NCBI GenBank assembly: GCA_036898135.1
Contig: JBAHVR010000275.1
Location: 62,001-126,000, forward strand
DNA length: 64,000 nucleotides
From: Oncomelania hupensis
Taxonomy: Eukaryota; Mollusca; Gastropoda; Littorinimorpha; Pomatiopsidae
Direction: 5' to 3'
Under the pieces are notes generated by a model. The model was not told where the DNA came from. It searched no databases and saw only the letters and a program-made list of their open reading frames with translations. Within the stretch, counting starts at the first letter, position 1. Every line of letters starts with the position of its first letter. The position numbers and the translations under genes are program-made. Positions 1 through 35,139 of the stretch are shown in pieces.

Positions 1-309
1 TTTTTTAGATCATAATTCTCACCACCCCACCCCACCCCCAACTGCCCCTCCACCCCCCAATATCTTTAAAAAATAAAAAATAATTTCACTTCAGTAATTT
101 TTGTTGTTATTCCTTTAATTTTAACATTTAATTCACAAAATATTATTATATTTTTCTATTTTTTCTTTCCATTTTTCTGAGTTTGCCAATTTTTTATCCA
201 AAAACTGTTCATGTTATCGTATCTTTTACATTTTACAGTACCAAAGCAGGTTTAAAACAAACAAAAGAATGTGTTGTTTTTTTAAATCAGTGAAGAAAGG
301 TCCTCTTAC

Positions 310-2432
<2,123 letters not shown>

Positions 2433-2509
2433 CTGCAGGAACAAATAAATAGTTTTGAATTACCAAGTCGCAGACACGTAGACAATCAGGGCGCAGACAT
2501 GTTTAAAAC

Positions 2510-3640
2510 GGTGTACAGAAAATACGAAAAGAGCGAAAAGGGCGAAAAGGACAGCGAAAAGAGCGAAAATGGGAACCAAAAGAGCAAAAACAAGCGAAAA
2601 GGACCCCAAAATAGCAAACAGAAGCCTAATTAAGCTCCACACGTATTAAAAGAAGCGGTTAAATGAAGAATTATTGATTAATTATGAAAAATTTGCTCGA
2701 TCGATTCGGGGATTTCCCTTTGTAATGGAGCCCATCGATCCAAGACCAGCAAAAAGAGGAATGTAAAGCGCGAAAAGGGGATTAAAAAAGCAAAAATGAC
2801 ACGTAATAAGCAAAATGGATTAAAAAGGCTTTCAGTGAATATCAAAACATGGTTTTAATTGGTACATTGGATTGCATATCACTGATAAATCAGCTTGATG
2901 CGTCAGATTTGGAGGCAAAGTATGTGAAGGGACACTACTCCGAGACAGAAAATGCAAGCCAGTTTGACAAAACCGGGCATAAAATGAGCGAAAATGGAAA
3001 TAAGAGAGCGAAAAGGAGCCTAAATATGCAAAAGAGATTCAAAAGAAGTTCAATGCCTATCAAAAGATGCGTTTAATGGGTAAATTGGATTACGTATCAC
3101 TGAAACATCAGCCCGGTAAACAGTTCGATTCGGGAATTTCCGTTAAGAGTCGCCAAGACGAGGAAAAAATGAAATAAAGCAGCGAAAGGGGAATTAAAAG
3201 AGCGAAAAGAAGCAAAAATAAGCAAAAGGGATTAAAAAGGAGTCTAATGCATATCAAAACATGGTTTTAATAGGTACGCTGGATTGCATATCACTGAAAA
3301 ATCAGCTTGATGTGTCAGATTTGGGCGGTGGCAATTGTCAAGGGACATTACTCTGAGACAGAAAGTACCATTCAATTAGACTACAAAAGAATACAAAGAG
3401 CGAAAATGGAAATAAGAGCGAAAAGGAGCCTAAATATGCTAGAGAGATTCAAAAGGATTTCAATGCCTATCAAAAGATGCGTTTAATGGGTAAATTGGTT
3501 AACTGAAATATCAGCTTTGTGGTGGGTGACAGGTAGAGGAGAGGGAGGGGGGCATTACAGGAACAACTCACTATAGATAGTATAACTGTAAATAATTCCA
3601 AGCAGATATTTATTTCCAAAAGTTATATATAATAAAGTAT
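2510..3640 (+). repeat. Left arm of 5.8 kb inverted repeat (Foldback-like)
   Basis: 1131 bp that pairs almost base for base with 7173-8304 in reverse complement, starting at GGTGTACAGAAAATACG and ending at ATAATAAAGTAT. The arm is made of degenerate subrepeats of roughly 200 bp. Each has a run of GCGAAAAG-type purine words followed by a block like ATCAAAACATGGTTTTAAT (about 2848, 3054, 3250, 3470). Open frames inside it are unsupported. It starts 78 bp upstream of the GLT8D1-like exon at 2383-2432. No clear target-site duplication was found at the outer ends. Confidence 0.9.
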
Positions 3641-3756
3641 ATTATCACCCCCTCTGCTTCCTCCACACTACCACCGGCGGTATGTTTATCTCCTGAATAC
3701 AAGAAGAATAACACATACAATACAACACTTTGTAACGACAAAATGTTATCCCTCAA
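3638..3756 (+). repeat. Left copy of inner 119 bp inverted repeat
   Basis: Pairs with 5098-5216 in reverse complement with almost no mismatches. It begins exactly where the large arm ends (base 3640), so the large arm and this segment share a breakpoint. Confidence 0.85.
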
Positions 3757-4329
3757 TTTGTATATTCTTGATTTTGCCAAACTTTCAGTTTTTAAAAACC
3801 TTCTAGATATATATAGATATATATATGTTTAGTGGCTTTTAAGTGTTTTATTGTATGTATATATATATATACACTACATACAAACAGACGCTGCAAGCAA
3901 AACATAATTATGTGTGTGCTACCATTGTGCATTTTAGTCCAGATTTATTTTGTACAAAGAAATATTTTATTATGTTATAATGTGTAACAGAAAGTGTATT
4001 ATTTCTGTATGCATGATAGTGGCAAGTGTTTGTGTGTGTTGGTTGCTTATTTTTTTAACGTCTTCTTTACTTCTGCATCGAATTGATAAAATGCATAACA
4101 CATACACTCCCCACAATAAAATAAAAATTAAAAAAATCATTACGGTAAGAAATTAATTTGTTAAAAGAAAGGGCTACATCAAATAGAAAAAAGATTAAAC
4201 AATTAAAACATATACAACGTTTCTACGCTGGCAGATGTGGGTGAGCAGAGACCATGCGGAAACTGTCTTCCCTATGATACTGTGACACTGTCATTGCCAA
4301 AGTGACAAAGATTATCTTTCAGTCGGTAC

Positions 4330-4464
4330 CTTCCAACTCGGATGGCGGCGTTCTTCTTGATGTCGTCGATGTTATAAACCAACTCTTGGCGGTTGCTGAG
4401 CCTGGCTGCCTTGCGAATGTCACTCCACATGTTGAGGCCGTCTATGTTCTTCGGCAGTATTGCG
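4330..4464 (-). pseudogene. Arylsulfatase B-like isolated exon
   Basis: 135 nt between a good acceptor (tcttgttgcag) and donor (gtaccg). It encodes AILPKNIDGLNMWSDI, then ELVYNIDDIKKNAAIRVG. This resembles the C-terminal region of arylsulfatases B/I/J, where a LDGxxxW...ELLYNID...AIRxGxxKL pattern recurs. No other sulfatase exon (including the catalytic CxPSR region) is visible on either side, and the exon sits inside the spacer of the large inverted repeat. I take it as a captured or orphan exon; it could also be one exon of a gene scattered beyond the window. Confidence 0.5.
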
Positions 4465-4564
4465 CTGCAACAAGACATAAACAGCATCAACGCTAAGGAC
4501 GATGAGGACGAAGACAATGATAATGATGACTGATTGATGATTATAATGGTGACGGTCATGGTGG

Positions 4565-4620
4565 TGTTGGTAGTGATGATGATGATGAAGATATGATGAT
4601 GATGACGATGATGATGATGG

Positions 4621-4678
<58 letters not shown>

Positions 4679-4681
4679 GAT

Positions 4682-4713
<32 letters not shown>

Positions 4714-4716
4714 GAT

Positions 4717-4768
<52 letters not shown>

Positions 4769-4885
4769 CATGTATAAGGCGCTTTTCCTAATAACATTTC
4801 AAAGCATTAATGATGATGATGAGGAGGAGGAGGATGACGACGGCGATGATTATGATGATGATGACGATGATGATGATGACTGCAC
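4565..4885. repeat. (GAT/ATG)n trinucleotide microsatellite
   Basis: About 320 bp of GAT/ATG repeats with periodic GAAGAT interruptions every 40-50 bp. The long poly-His, poly-Ser and poly-Ile frames here are artefacts. Confidence 0.95.
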
Positions 4886-5097
4886 CGTTAGCTGCCATAA
4901 TATACCAGACCAACAATAGTCTATTTTGAGTAATTTGTAATTTACAGCGAGCTTTGGCGTGCATAAGTGACCGTCAATGACGACGACCACTATGATGATG
5001 TTGATGATGCTTTCCGATTTCCAAATATGAAAGCTTTCTTATTACGTCTAGGACTAATCGGCTTATGTGCAAGATGTTGTTGTTGTTGTTGCTGTTG

Positions 5098-5216
5098 TTG
5101 AGGGATAACATTTTGTCGTTACAAAGTGTTGTATTGTATGTGTTATTCTTCTTGTATTCAGGAGATAAACATACCGCCGGTGGTAGTGTGGAGGAAGCAG
5201 AGGGGGTGATAATATA
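5098..5216 (-). repeat. Right copy of inner 119 bp inverted repeat
   Basis: Reverse complement of 3638-3756. It lies in the spacer of the large palindrome and is not adjacent to the right large arm. Confidence 0.85.
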
Positions 5217-5838
5217 CGTGTTGTAGCATGACAAAACCCGGCTAAAGACGCCAGGATTGATTCGCTGCTACAGCCGTAAAACACTAAAAATAGGCTACCC
5301 CATCAATTTTAAGATTGTTGCCTCTTTGTCTTTATTTAAGACTTTTCTTTAATATCCCAAACGGATTTTGTTCAAAAATTACTAAAACATTGTTTATTTT
5401 GTTGATTTTGATAAGGGTGTTGATCACACCTTGCTAAAACAATGGCACTAATTGACCTCCGATACCCCAACTTTTCTTGTCCGACTATGAAGGGAAATCC
5501 CCAATGTGGATTGATATATAACGTCTGGAGAGTGAAAAGTCCCTATTGCTACTACTTTTTGGTACATAAAAGTGTGTGGCGTATGAATTTTTCATGAAAT
5601 TCCTTGTTCCGAAGCTTGCTTTTGACACAAGTTGTGTTCGAATGTGTCTCTAGCCAGGTCGTGAAAAACTGAAGTGTTTCCTATAGATTTTCGACGATTT
5701 TTAGTTCAAAGTGAATTTTTTAATGTAGATAAACTCATCATACATCTATTTCAAGTGTTTTCTTGCAATATTTATGTTGCATTTGTTAGAAACAATTTGT
5801 CAAAGTAAGTGACCGATTCTTCTTGGAAACCGGAAGTG

Positions 5839-6129
5839 ATGGCTTCGTCTTCAGCGTCAATAGATGTGTCGTCTGCTAGAGTAGCTAGGGCCTTGAATCG
5901 ACCCGGTTTTGCTTCTGAAGAGCTCCAAGACCTGCTTTCAGACTATTTTTATGATGGTGCCAGTGGGAACTGTGATGAGGATTATGATTCTGACGAGCCG
6001 AAGCTTGATCCCGTTAATAAACTATACTGTTCGTTTTCATTCAATGATTCATGTTTCGTAGGCCTCTTCGCTATTGGCGTGTCTTTAATAATCCGTCATT
6101 CTACTTGCATAGATTTAGGTAAAGGTTGA
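5839..6129 (+). pseudogene. Possible piggyBac-type transposase N-terminal fragment
   Basis: A 96-residue frame from ATG 5839 (context ggaagtgATGG). It opens with a Ser-rich start, then SEELQDLLSDYF and an acidic DEDYDSDEP stretch. This is the style of the acidic N-terminus of piggyBac-derived (PGBD) proteins, but no DDD catalytic region follows and the last ~35 residues are hydrophobic and unrelated. It lies in the spacer of the large inverted repeat. It could instead be an unrelated small exon; no family is certain. Confidence 0.3.
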
Positions 6130-7172
6130 AAAGGCGATATCAGTGAAAGAATTACAGTATGAGTGTGGAAAATATTTCAGTAGTATATTTTGTTGGGTGG
6201 AGGTGGGGTGGGGTGGTTGAAAAGGTAAGTAGTCTGGCCTGCATTCAATATTACTAGCATGACAAGTTGACTATGTTCTCAGTATTTATTATTGTTGGTT
6301 TGTCTGTTTTAGGAAATGAACATGAGGACTATTTACCAAATTACTAGTAATTAGTATTTGTTTTGATATTTGTGCTTATTTAAACTTTATAGAGCAAAAT
6401 GACATGTTATTTTGATTTACACCTGTGACGCGACAGATTTATTCGACGTGCGGAAGGGAGTGGAGAATCGGGGAATTATTAAAGCTTGATTATTAGGACT
6501 GAAAACTACCTAATAAAACTTTTGTTTTAGGTTTGTAATCTTTGTTTGACTATTTGAACTGAGCTGATGTAGCTGCTTGCAATTAAACAAAAGATTACTT
6601 GACGGACGAGGGATTTAAGAAGGGGGGGGGGGAGGGAAGGGGCATTATGATAGGGTTTATTTTAGAAAAATGATTGATTCAGGCCATGTTCTTGATATAT
6701 TATTATGTGTTTGAGTTATTATAGACTTGCTAAACACTTGTTTGTTTTATTTCTAATATGTTTAAAAACACTATGCATTATGGATGGGTACAGAATAAAA
6801 TTGTGCGTACTGTTTTAATTTGTTTATGTTCAGTATTGTGTGAATGGTGTATAATGTGAATTTTCTCATCTTATCTCAACTCACTGCCATATTGCTGCCA
6901 TCTTCCTGATTGTTTTGATACCAAATACATGCATGGGAAAATTCTGGTTGTGAAGTAATGATCATTTTACAATTCAAAACTTTGAAGGCAATTTCTGGAA
7001 ATTAGCCCCCGAGAAAATAAAATATTTTAAAAAATCATAAAACATCAACCAATAAAGATAAAACAATTCTGTTTTTTGCATTTTGAAGATTATTTTTAGT
7101 ACTTTGTTAATAAATAAATAAGTAATTTTTCATATTTTGACACTTTAGCCTGGTTTTCTCATGCTGCAACAC
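6130..7172. other. Gene-poor spacer of the large palindrome
   Basis: AT-rich sequence with G-rich patches (6192-6220, 6620-6642). No splice-flanked coding segment, RNA gene or clear terminal repeat is visible. Confidence 0.6.
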
Positions 7173-8304
7173 ATACTTTATTATATATAACTTTTGGAAA
7201 TAAATATCTGCTTGGAATTATTTACAGTTATACTATCTATAGTGAGTTGTTCCTGTAATGCCCCCCTCCCTCTCCTCTACCTGTCACCCACCACAAAGCT
7301 GATATTTCAGTTAACCAATTTACCCATTAAACGCATCTTTTGATAGGCATTGAAATCCTTTTGAATCTCTCTAGCATATTTAGGCTCCTTTTCGCTCTTA
7401 TTTCCATTTTCGCTCTTTGTATTCTTTTGTAGTCTAATTGAATGGTACTTTCTGTCTCAGAGTAATGTCCCTTGACAATTGCCACCGCCCAAATCTGACA
7501 CATCAAGCTGATTTTTCAGTGATATGCAATCCAGCGTACCTATTAAAACCATGTTTTGATATGCATTAGACTCCTTTTTAATCCCTTTTGCTTATTTTTG
7601 CTTCTTTTCGCTCTTTTAATTCCCCTTTCGCTGCTTTATTTCATTTTTTCCTCGTCTTGGCGACTCTTAACGGAAATTCCCGAATCGAACTGTTTACCGG
7701 GCTGATGTTTCAGTGATACGTAATCCAATTTACCCATTAAACGCATCTTTTGATAGGCATTGAACTTCTTTTGAATCTCTTTTGCATATTTAGGCTCCTT
7801 TTCGCTCTCTTATTTCCATTTTCGCTCATTTTATGCCCGGTTTTGTCAAACTGGCTTGCATTTTCTGTCTCGGAGTAGTGTCCCTTCACATACTTTGCCT
7901 CCAAATCTGACGCATCAAGCTGATTTATCAGTGATATGCAATCCAATGTACCAATTAAAACCATGTTTTGATATTCACTGAAAGCCTTTTTAATCCATTT
8001 TGCTTATTACGTGTCATTTTTGCTTTTTAAATCCCCTTTTCGCGCTTTACATTCCTCTTTTTGCTGGTCTTGGATCGATGGGCTCCATTACAAAGGGAAA
8101 TCCCCGAATCGATCGAGCAAATTTTTCATAATTAATCAATAATTCTTCATTTAACCGCTTTTTTTTAATACGTGTGGAGCTTAATTAGGCTTCTGTTTGC
8201 TATTTTGGGGTCCTTTTCGCGTGTTTTTGCTCTTTTGGTTCCCCTTTTCGCTCTTTTCGCTGTCCTTTTCGCCCTTTTCGCTCTTTTCGTATTTTCTGTA
8301 CACC
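7173..8304 (-). repeat. Right arm of 5.8 kb inverted repeat (Foldback-like)
   Basis: Reverse complement of 2510-3640, differing by only a few bases (for example gagcgaaaat/aaggggaacc variants near 8230). It ends at base 8304, 8 bp before a TATAAAAA box and 120 bp before the NSUN5 start codon, so it may have replaced or extended the NSUN5 upstream region. Confidence 0.9.
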
Positions 8305-8312
8305 CCGGGGCC

Positions 8313-8320
8313 TATAAAAA
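8313..8320 (+). promoter_or_regulatory. Candidate TATA box of NSUN5
   Basis: TATAAAAA about 105 bp upstream of the NSUN5 ATG and 8 bp after the outer end of the right palindrome arm. A start site near 8340-8350 would give a 5' leader of about 80 nt. An upstream ATG at 8348 opens a short frame. No expression evidence is available. Confidence 0.35.
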
Positions 8321-8424
8321 CAAATGTAGAGTTGTCTTTCTTTACTACATGGCTGCCTCCAAGAGAAAGGCATGATTCCTACATGTATTCATTTAGAAAT
8401 TGTGTATAGAGTGCACTGGACATT

Positions 8425-30688
<22,264 letters not shown>

Positions 30689-30732
30689 TCTGAATATGCC
30701 CAAAGATTCACAAGACAGTCTCATTTGCTATC

Positions 30733-30738
30733 AATAAA
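30733..30738 (+). terminator. Candidate NSUN5 polyadenylation signal
   Basis: AATAAA 45 nt after the stop codon; the first such hexamer downstream. Confidence 0.5.
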
Positions 30739-30739
30739 T

Positions 30740-31140
30740 TCAGTTCAGATCAATTCAATTCAATTCTGATCAATCCCACAAGTCTTTATTACCATGATCA
30801 CAGGAATGATATACAGACATTTGCATCACCATTTAAAAACAAAAGACATGCAAACGAATGAACAGTTTCTCAAGTGCCAAGCACAACTTATATGAATTAG
30901 GTACGAGACTATTCAGGTCACTGAGGGTTTTCTCCTGGTACTCTGGTTTCCTCCTCTTCAATAATGGTTTTGGATGCACTCTAACGGTAACACTGATGGC
31001 ATTCCACCAGCTGATCACTTTACAAATTGAAAAAACCAGTTGGATGAGCTGTCTAAGTACAAAAAATTGTTCTCTTACTTTGATGAACGGTAATGCGTTC
31101 AGGAAAATTGCATGCACTATCAGACCCATGTAAATCATAT
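30740..31140 (-). mobile_element. Probable LINE 3' end relic
   Basis: On the minus strand the end reads ...AATAAAGACTTGTGGGATTG followed by (AATTG)n-like units (seen as caattcaattc at 30753), the same tail style as the LINE ending at 47864. Upstream frames are short and not recognised. Confidence 0.4.
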
Positions 31141-31182
31141 GAAAGATGGGACATTCAGAAAGGCCCGAGGGCCTGTTTTGTC

Positions 31183-31189
31183 CTCAACA

Positions 31190-31231
<42 letters not shown>
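31183..31231. repeat. (TAC)n microsatellite
   Basis: About 16 TAC units. Confidence 0.95.
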
Positions 31232-31366
31232 AATAAAGGCATCCTATGCAGGGAACGCCGAGGCTTTACTCTTAATTTATCCAACCCTTGTTTACCAAAA
31301 CAAAATAGAATATAATTTATAAACATCTTTATTAAATATTAACAAAACACATACATATAAAATGCA

Positions 31367-31660
31367 TTGCCGGATAGCGCAGTGGTTGGAGCACTTGCTA
31401 CTGTGTCGCAAGTTAAGCACCGTCCAGTGCGGTTAGCACTTGGATGGGTGACTGCAAACCGTGAAGCGACAAATATCAACGCCCCCAGTTGACTCAACTT
31501 TGACTGAGTACCTACTCTCTTAAGGGTGGGGAAGGTAAAGCAGCGAGGGAGAGAGATGGGCATCACCCTCATTACGCTGGCCCAAGATAAGTGTGATCTC
31601 CAACATCACGCTCCCCTACGGCCACAAGGCTATGGGACTACCTTTACCTCTCTTTTTACC
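31367..31660 (+). mobile_element. Chimeric tRNA/5S-like SINE, copy 1
   Basis: Starts TGCCGGATAGCGCAGTGG, a tRNA-style A box. At 31410-31456 it continues with AAGTTAAGCAC and GGTTAGCACTTGGATGGGTG, closely matching the 5S rRNA internal control region (AAGCTAAGCA...GGTTAGTACTTGGATGGG). A unique body follows and ends near accctttacctc. A reverse copy lies at 38830-39130. Confidence 0.75.
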
Positions 31661-31744
31661 TAAATAATAATACCATACAAAGTCCTAGTGGCCATTTGAC
31701 AGAAAGTGTCTAATGCCACCCAAGCTGACCCAACAGACCCCATA

Positions 31745-31950
31745 CACAAGTGAGGAGTTGTGGGAGAGTTTTCAAGAAAAAGAGTAGGTGAGTGGTCTAG
31801 CGAAGAAGGTATATGTAGTAGACTGATAGAAGAGAGTAGGAATGAGAAAGAACAAAGGAGAAAGACAGCTACAGTGGGAATTTAAAGCACCAAATTTCCA
31901 GAAAATAGGGATACTATTTATACAGAAACCCTCAGCTGGGAGGGGGAGAG
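31745..31950 (-). mobile_element. Nonautonomous retroposon fragment (590 bp family, copy 3)
   Basis: Reverse-complement match to the first ~200 bp of the elements at 35835 and 56247 (cagtataaatagtatccc, tctggaaattt, cccactgtcgctgtct, cttcgctagacca). Both ends are missing. Confidence 0.65.
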
Positions 31951-32379
31951 AACAGAGGGTCTGGAAACAAAGAAACATAATCTAATCGGTTCTTTTACGT
32001 CATTTCTCCCATCGTGTTCTGTTGTTTTGTTTGTGTGTAGCTGATGAAGTGTAACAATTTACACGAAATATTCTAGTTTAGGTGTTTTGGTGTTCGTTTT
32101 TATCACAAAGAAACATAATCTCTAAACAGTGAGGAAGGCGGGTGCATCAAAAGCGGACCAGAATGAGAGGGGGGGAAGAGAGAGGGGTGGGTGTGTAAGG
32201 CTTAGGAAGGACATTGGGAAAATACTAGAGATAAATGTCGCCCAACAAATTTTGTTAAATCTACAAAATAATAACCAAGAGCTAATTAACGATGTTTACA
32301 GGGTGGAGGTGGGGGTAGAGAGGAGTGGGGGAGTCCTAAAAGCTAATCACGGTCAGCCGACCTTATCACAAAATCCATA

Positions 32380-32480
32380 ATAATAATAACAACGATAATA
32401 ATAGTAATAATAACTGAAGGCAATGACCAAAAAAATAACAACACACAAAAATTATAATAATAATAATATAAAAATGGAGG
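32380..32480. repeat. (AAT)n-type low complexity
   Basis: Interrupted aataataat tracts. The surrounding 31950-33420 shows no supported gene. A weak tRNA-like B-box word lies near 32500 on the minus strand. Confidence 0.6.
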
Positions 32481-33428
32481 GAAAAAAACCTGCCTGACCC
32501 GAGTTTGATCTCCTGACCTTGTAAACGATCTGTGCGAGTCCTTACCGAGTAAGCCAACTTAGAAACGGTGAATATGACTAGACTGCTGGCATATGCATAA
32601 CAGTAAAGCGACGTCCACATACAGCATTCGATGGAGTTTTGTGACCATTACCCGAGCTAGCTAGCCACAACCTGCTTCTCTGGCTAGTGAAGGAGGTGGG
32701 AGGTGCGGGGAGTGGGTATTAAAAGCCAAAACAAAACGGTACATTTGTGTCTTCTGATATATATATATAATTATTATTATTAGGTAGGAATATAAATACG
32801 ATTAGAAATAGAAAAACAAATTATCACCATGATAACATCAACCGAAATGCATAATTTATTGTGTGTACATCTGGTAGCATTTTCTAACTAAATACCGTCC
32901 ATTAGTTTCAGAAAAAAGTGTGCAAATGTCACCTCCGGACAGACGGAGGTTTGACGGACGGCAAAAGCAATAGTTCCCCAGATTCCCCATGCGAAATCAT
33001 CTCAAATAAAATGCGAATTAAAGTACTTACGTAAAATCATGCCATTTTATAGTGCAAACACACGCACACACACTGTTAATTTCACCTTAAAACAGTGATC
33101 TACCATTTTCATAAACATCGCACTACGAGCACACTTCCTTAGCAACCAACCACCAACCTAACTGATCATACCGACAGTCGACCAACTCGCTCCATTCACT
33201 GTCACTGTCAGCAAAGCCATCAGCGATTTTTTAAAATAGTTGAATTGATCAGGGTCACTGCATAAACAATGCATGACAATATGCACACAGAAGCTGATAA
33301 ACAATGACAAAGTGAAAGCGTCATAATTCACATTTACAGGTAAAATCTTGGGATCAGACACACAATCAGCGCATTTTAAAATCAACAACAGTAAACATGT
33401 TATATAGGCCTACCGACCCCCTCACCCC

Positions 33429-33434
<6 letters not shown>

Positions 33435-33503
<69 letters not shown>
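33435..33503. repeat. (CT)n microsatellite
   Basis: About 70 bp of CT. Confidence 0.95.
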
Positions 33504-33510
<7 letters not shown>

Positions 33511-33800
33511 CATATCATCGTGTATAAAATCCGTTTTCCAAGCAATATATCGGTGTGAAAAACATCACGTTTGTCACTGGCATTACAATAAAGTATCAAC
33601 TATCACCCTGGAAAATAATGAACAAAGATGAAAATGTAAATGAATCTTGGCTCGGAGGACAGATAGGCCAATGTCATCTTCAGTCCGCTAACCATAGATA
33701 CAGAGAGACTCTCTCTCTGTATCTATGCGCTAACGAAACGTCTGTGGACTAGTGAGAGGGAGCCTACTGTGTACTGAGCACAAATACTCTGCAACTATAG

Positions 33801-33900
<100 letters not shown>

Positions 33901-34107
33901 CACATACACACAGGCACGCACATCTCCCCATTCCCCCCACATACACACATATAAGCACGCACGCAGACAGTCATAAAGCACAGCCATGTCTCTCTTTTAA
34001 CCTTGCATCAATAGGTCATGCACTGTCATTATTATAAAGTTTTCATTATCACAGAGATATACGTGAGTAGGCTTCAGAACGTCATACAATTATCTTATAC
34101 ACACACA

Positions 34108-35139
34108 TTAGCTGGCTATCCAGGGTCTTTTCCATTTGTGCTGGAAGCAAACACCAGAGGTCATTACGTCCCATGCTTCGCGCAGCTTGTCTCGAGATAG
34201 TGATGACAAGGACATGTAGTAGCTGTCCCTGGGGCGGACCTTGTTGTCAAGGTCGCTCCCACTGTCACCACCTTCCTCACCCTTACCCACCCGTCCCTCC
34301 CCACCCCTACAGCCTGACCTGGCCATCAGCATGCAAGGGTGGTTGTGGCGGGACTGTGTGAACTTGAGCTGCCGCAAATGCAGTTTCTCAACCCCCGCTG
34401 CCTCCGCCAGCACGCCCGTCACGTGCAAGTCTTCAGACTCCAGGAGGGGGTAAAAACTGGCTGCCTTCACGATCTTCGCCGCGGCCTCAGGGGTCAGCAG
34501 GTAGCAGGGTCCGGCTGCGTACGTTGGGTACACCAAGAACGGGCGATCTTGCGCGAATCGGAATGCGTTGTAGACGAGGCTGCCTATTACGGCGTTCCTT
34601 ATCACGCTAGGCTGGCCCGAATTTGGTCTGGTATTGGTCAACCTAGGGACATGGTCTGGCCTAGGATGCAGCGACTGATGAGTTAAGTCTTGGACAGAGC
34701 CTCCCTGCTCTTCTACCTCGGTGTGACGGAGGAGGAAGGCGGTCAGTCTTGGCAAATCCACCAGCGTGTCATGATCCACTTTCATGATGAATTTTGTTGA
34801 CCGACACTGTTTTACCGCCCACTGCAGGGCGGTCAGCGTCTTGCGAGTCAGGTTCAAATAAGTGTCAGCGAAATCGCCCACGATCAGGTCGTTGTGTTGC
34901 AGCGCTTCTTGCTTGATCTTTGCCTCCAGCTCTGATGCTGCTACTGAGGAGAAGGCGGAGGACGAGGAGGACGAGGAGGCAGCAGTGACATTTGGTGATT
35001 TCTGCGATGACGAGGACGATGATGCTGCGACGTTGGTCTTCCTGTTAGTATTGCTATTGTTCGACGAGGCGGAGGTCGTTGTCCTTGCGCTGTTGGCGAC
35101 CCTGGGCATTCCTAGGACGAAAAACACCTCTGTAGACAC
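34108..35139 (-). CDS. Beta3GalT-like terminal exon
   Basis: Acceptor gtttgcag, phase 0. Begins VSTEVFFVLGMPR and ends VCFQHKWKRPWIAS, holding most of the catalytic domain including DHD and ESED. It contains two low-complexity inserts: Ser/Asn-rich, and Gly/Glu-rich (GRVGKGEEGGDSGS). Confidence 0.88.
   Translation of the reverse strand: MSTEVFFVLGMPRVANSARTTTSASSNNSNTNRKTNVAASSSSSSQKSPNVTAASSSSSSSAFSSVAASELEAKIKQEALQHNDLIVGDFADTYLNLTRKTLTALQWAVKQCRSTKFIMKVDHDTLVDLPRLTAFLLRHTEVEEQGGSVQDLTHQSLHPRPDHVPRLTNTRPNSGQPSVIRNAVIGSLVYNAFRFAQDRPFLVYPTYAAGPCYLLTPEAAAKIVKAASFYPLLESEDLHVTGVLAEAAGVEKLHLRQLKFTQSRHNHPCMLMARSGCRGGEGRVGKGEEGGDSGSDLDNKVRPRDSYYMSLSSLSRDKLREAWDVMTSGVCFQHKWKRPWIAS

Noticed and set aside
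2849..3076. 75-residue ORF present identically on both palindrome arms
   Set aside because: It is a frame through the degenerate GCGAAAAG-type subrepeats, has no family resemblance, and its identity on both sides is explained by arm identity.
4420..4797. Poly-His, poly-Ser and poly-Ile proteins
   Set aside because: Translations of the (GAT)n microsatellite in different frames.
31404..31456. 5S rRNA gene
   Set aside because: Only the internal control region resembles 5S; the 5' part is tRNA-like and the 3' part unrelated, so it is a SINE.
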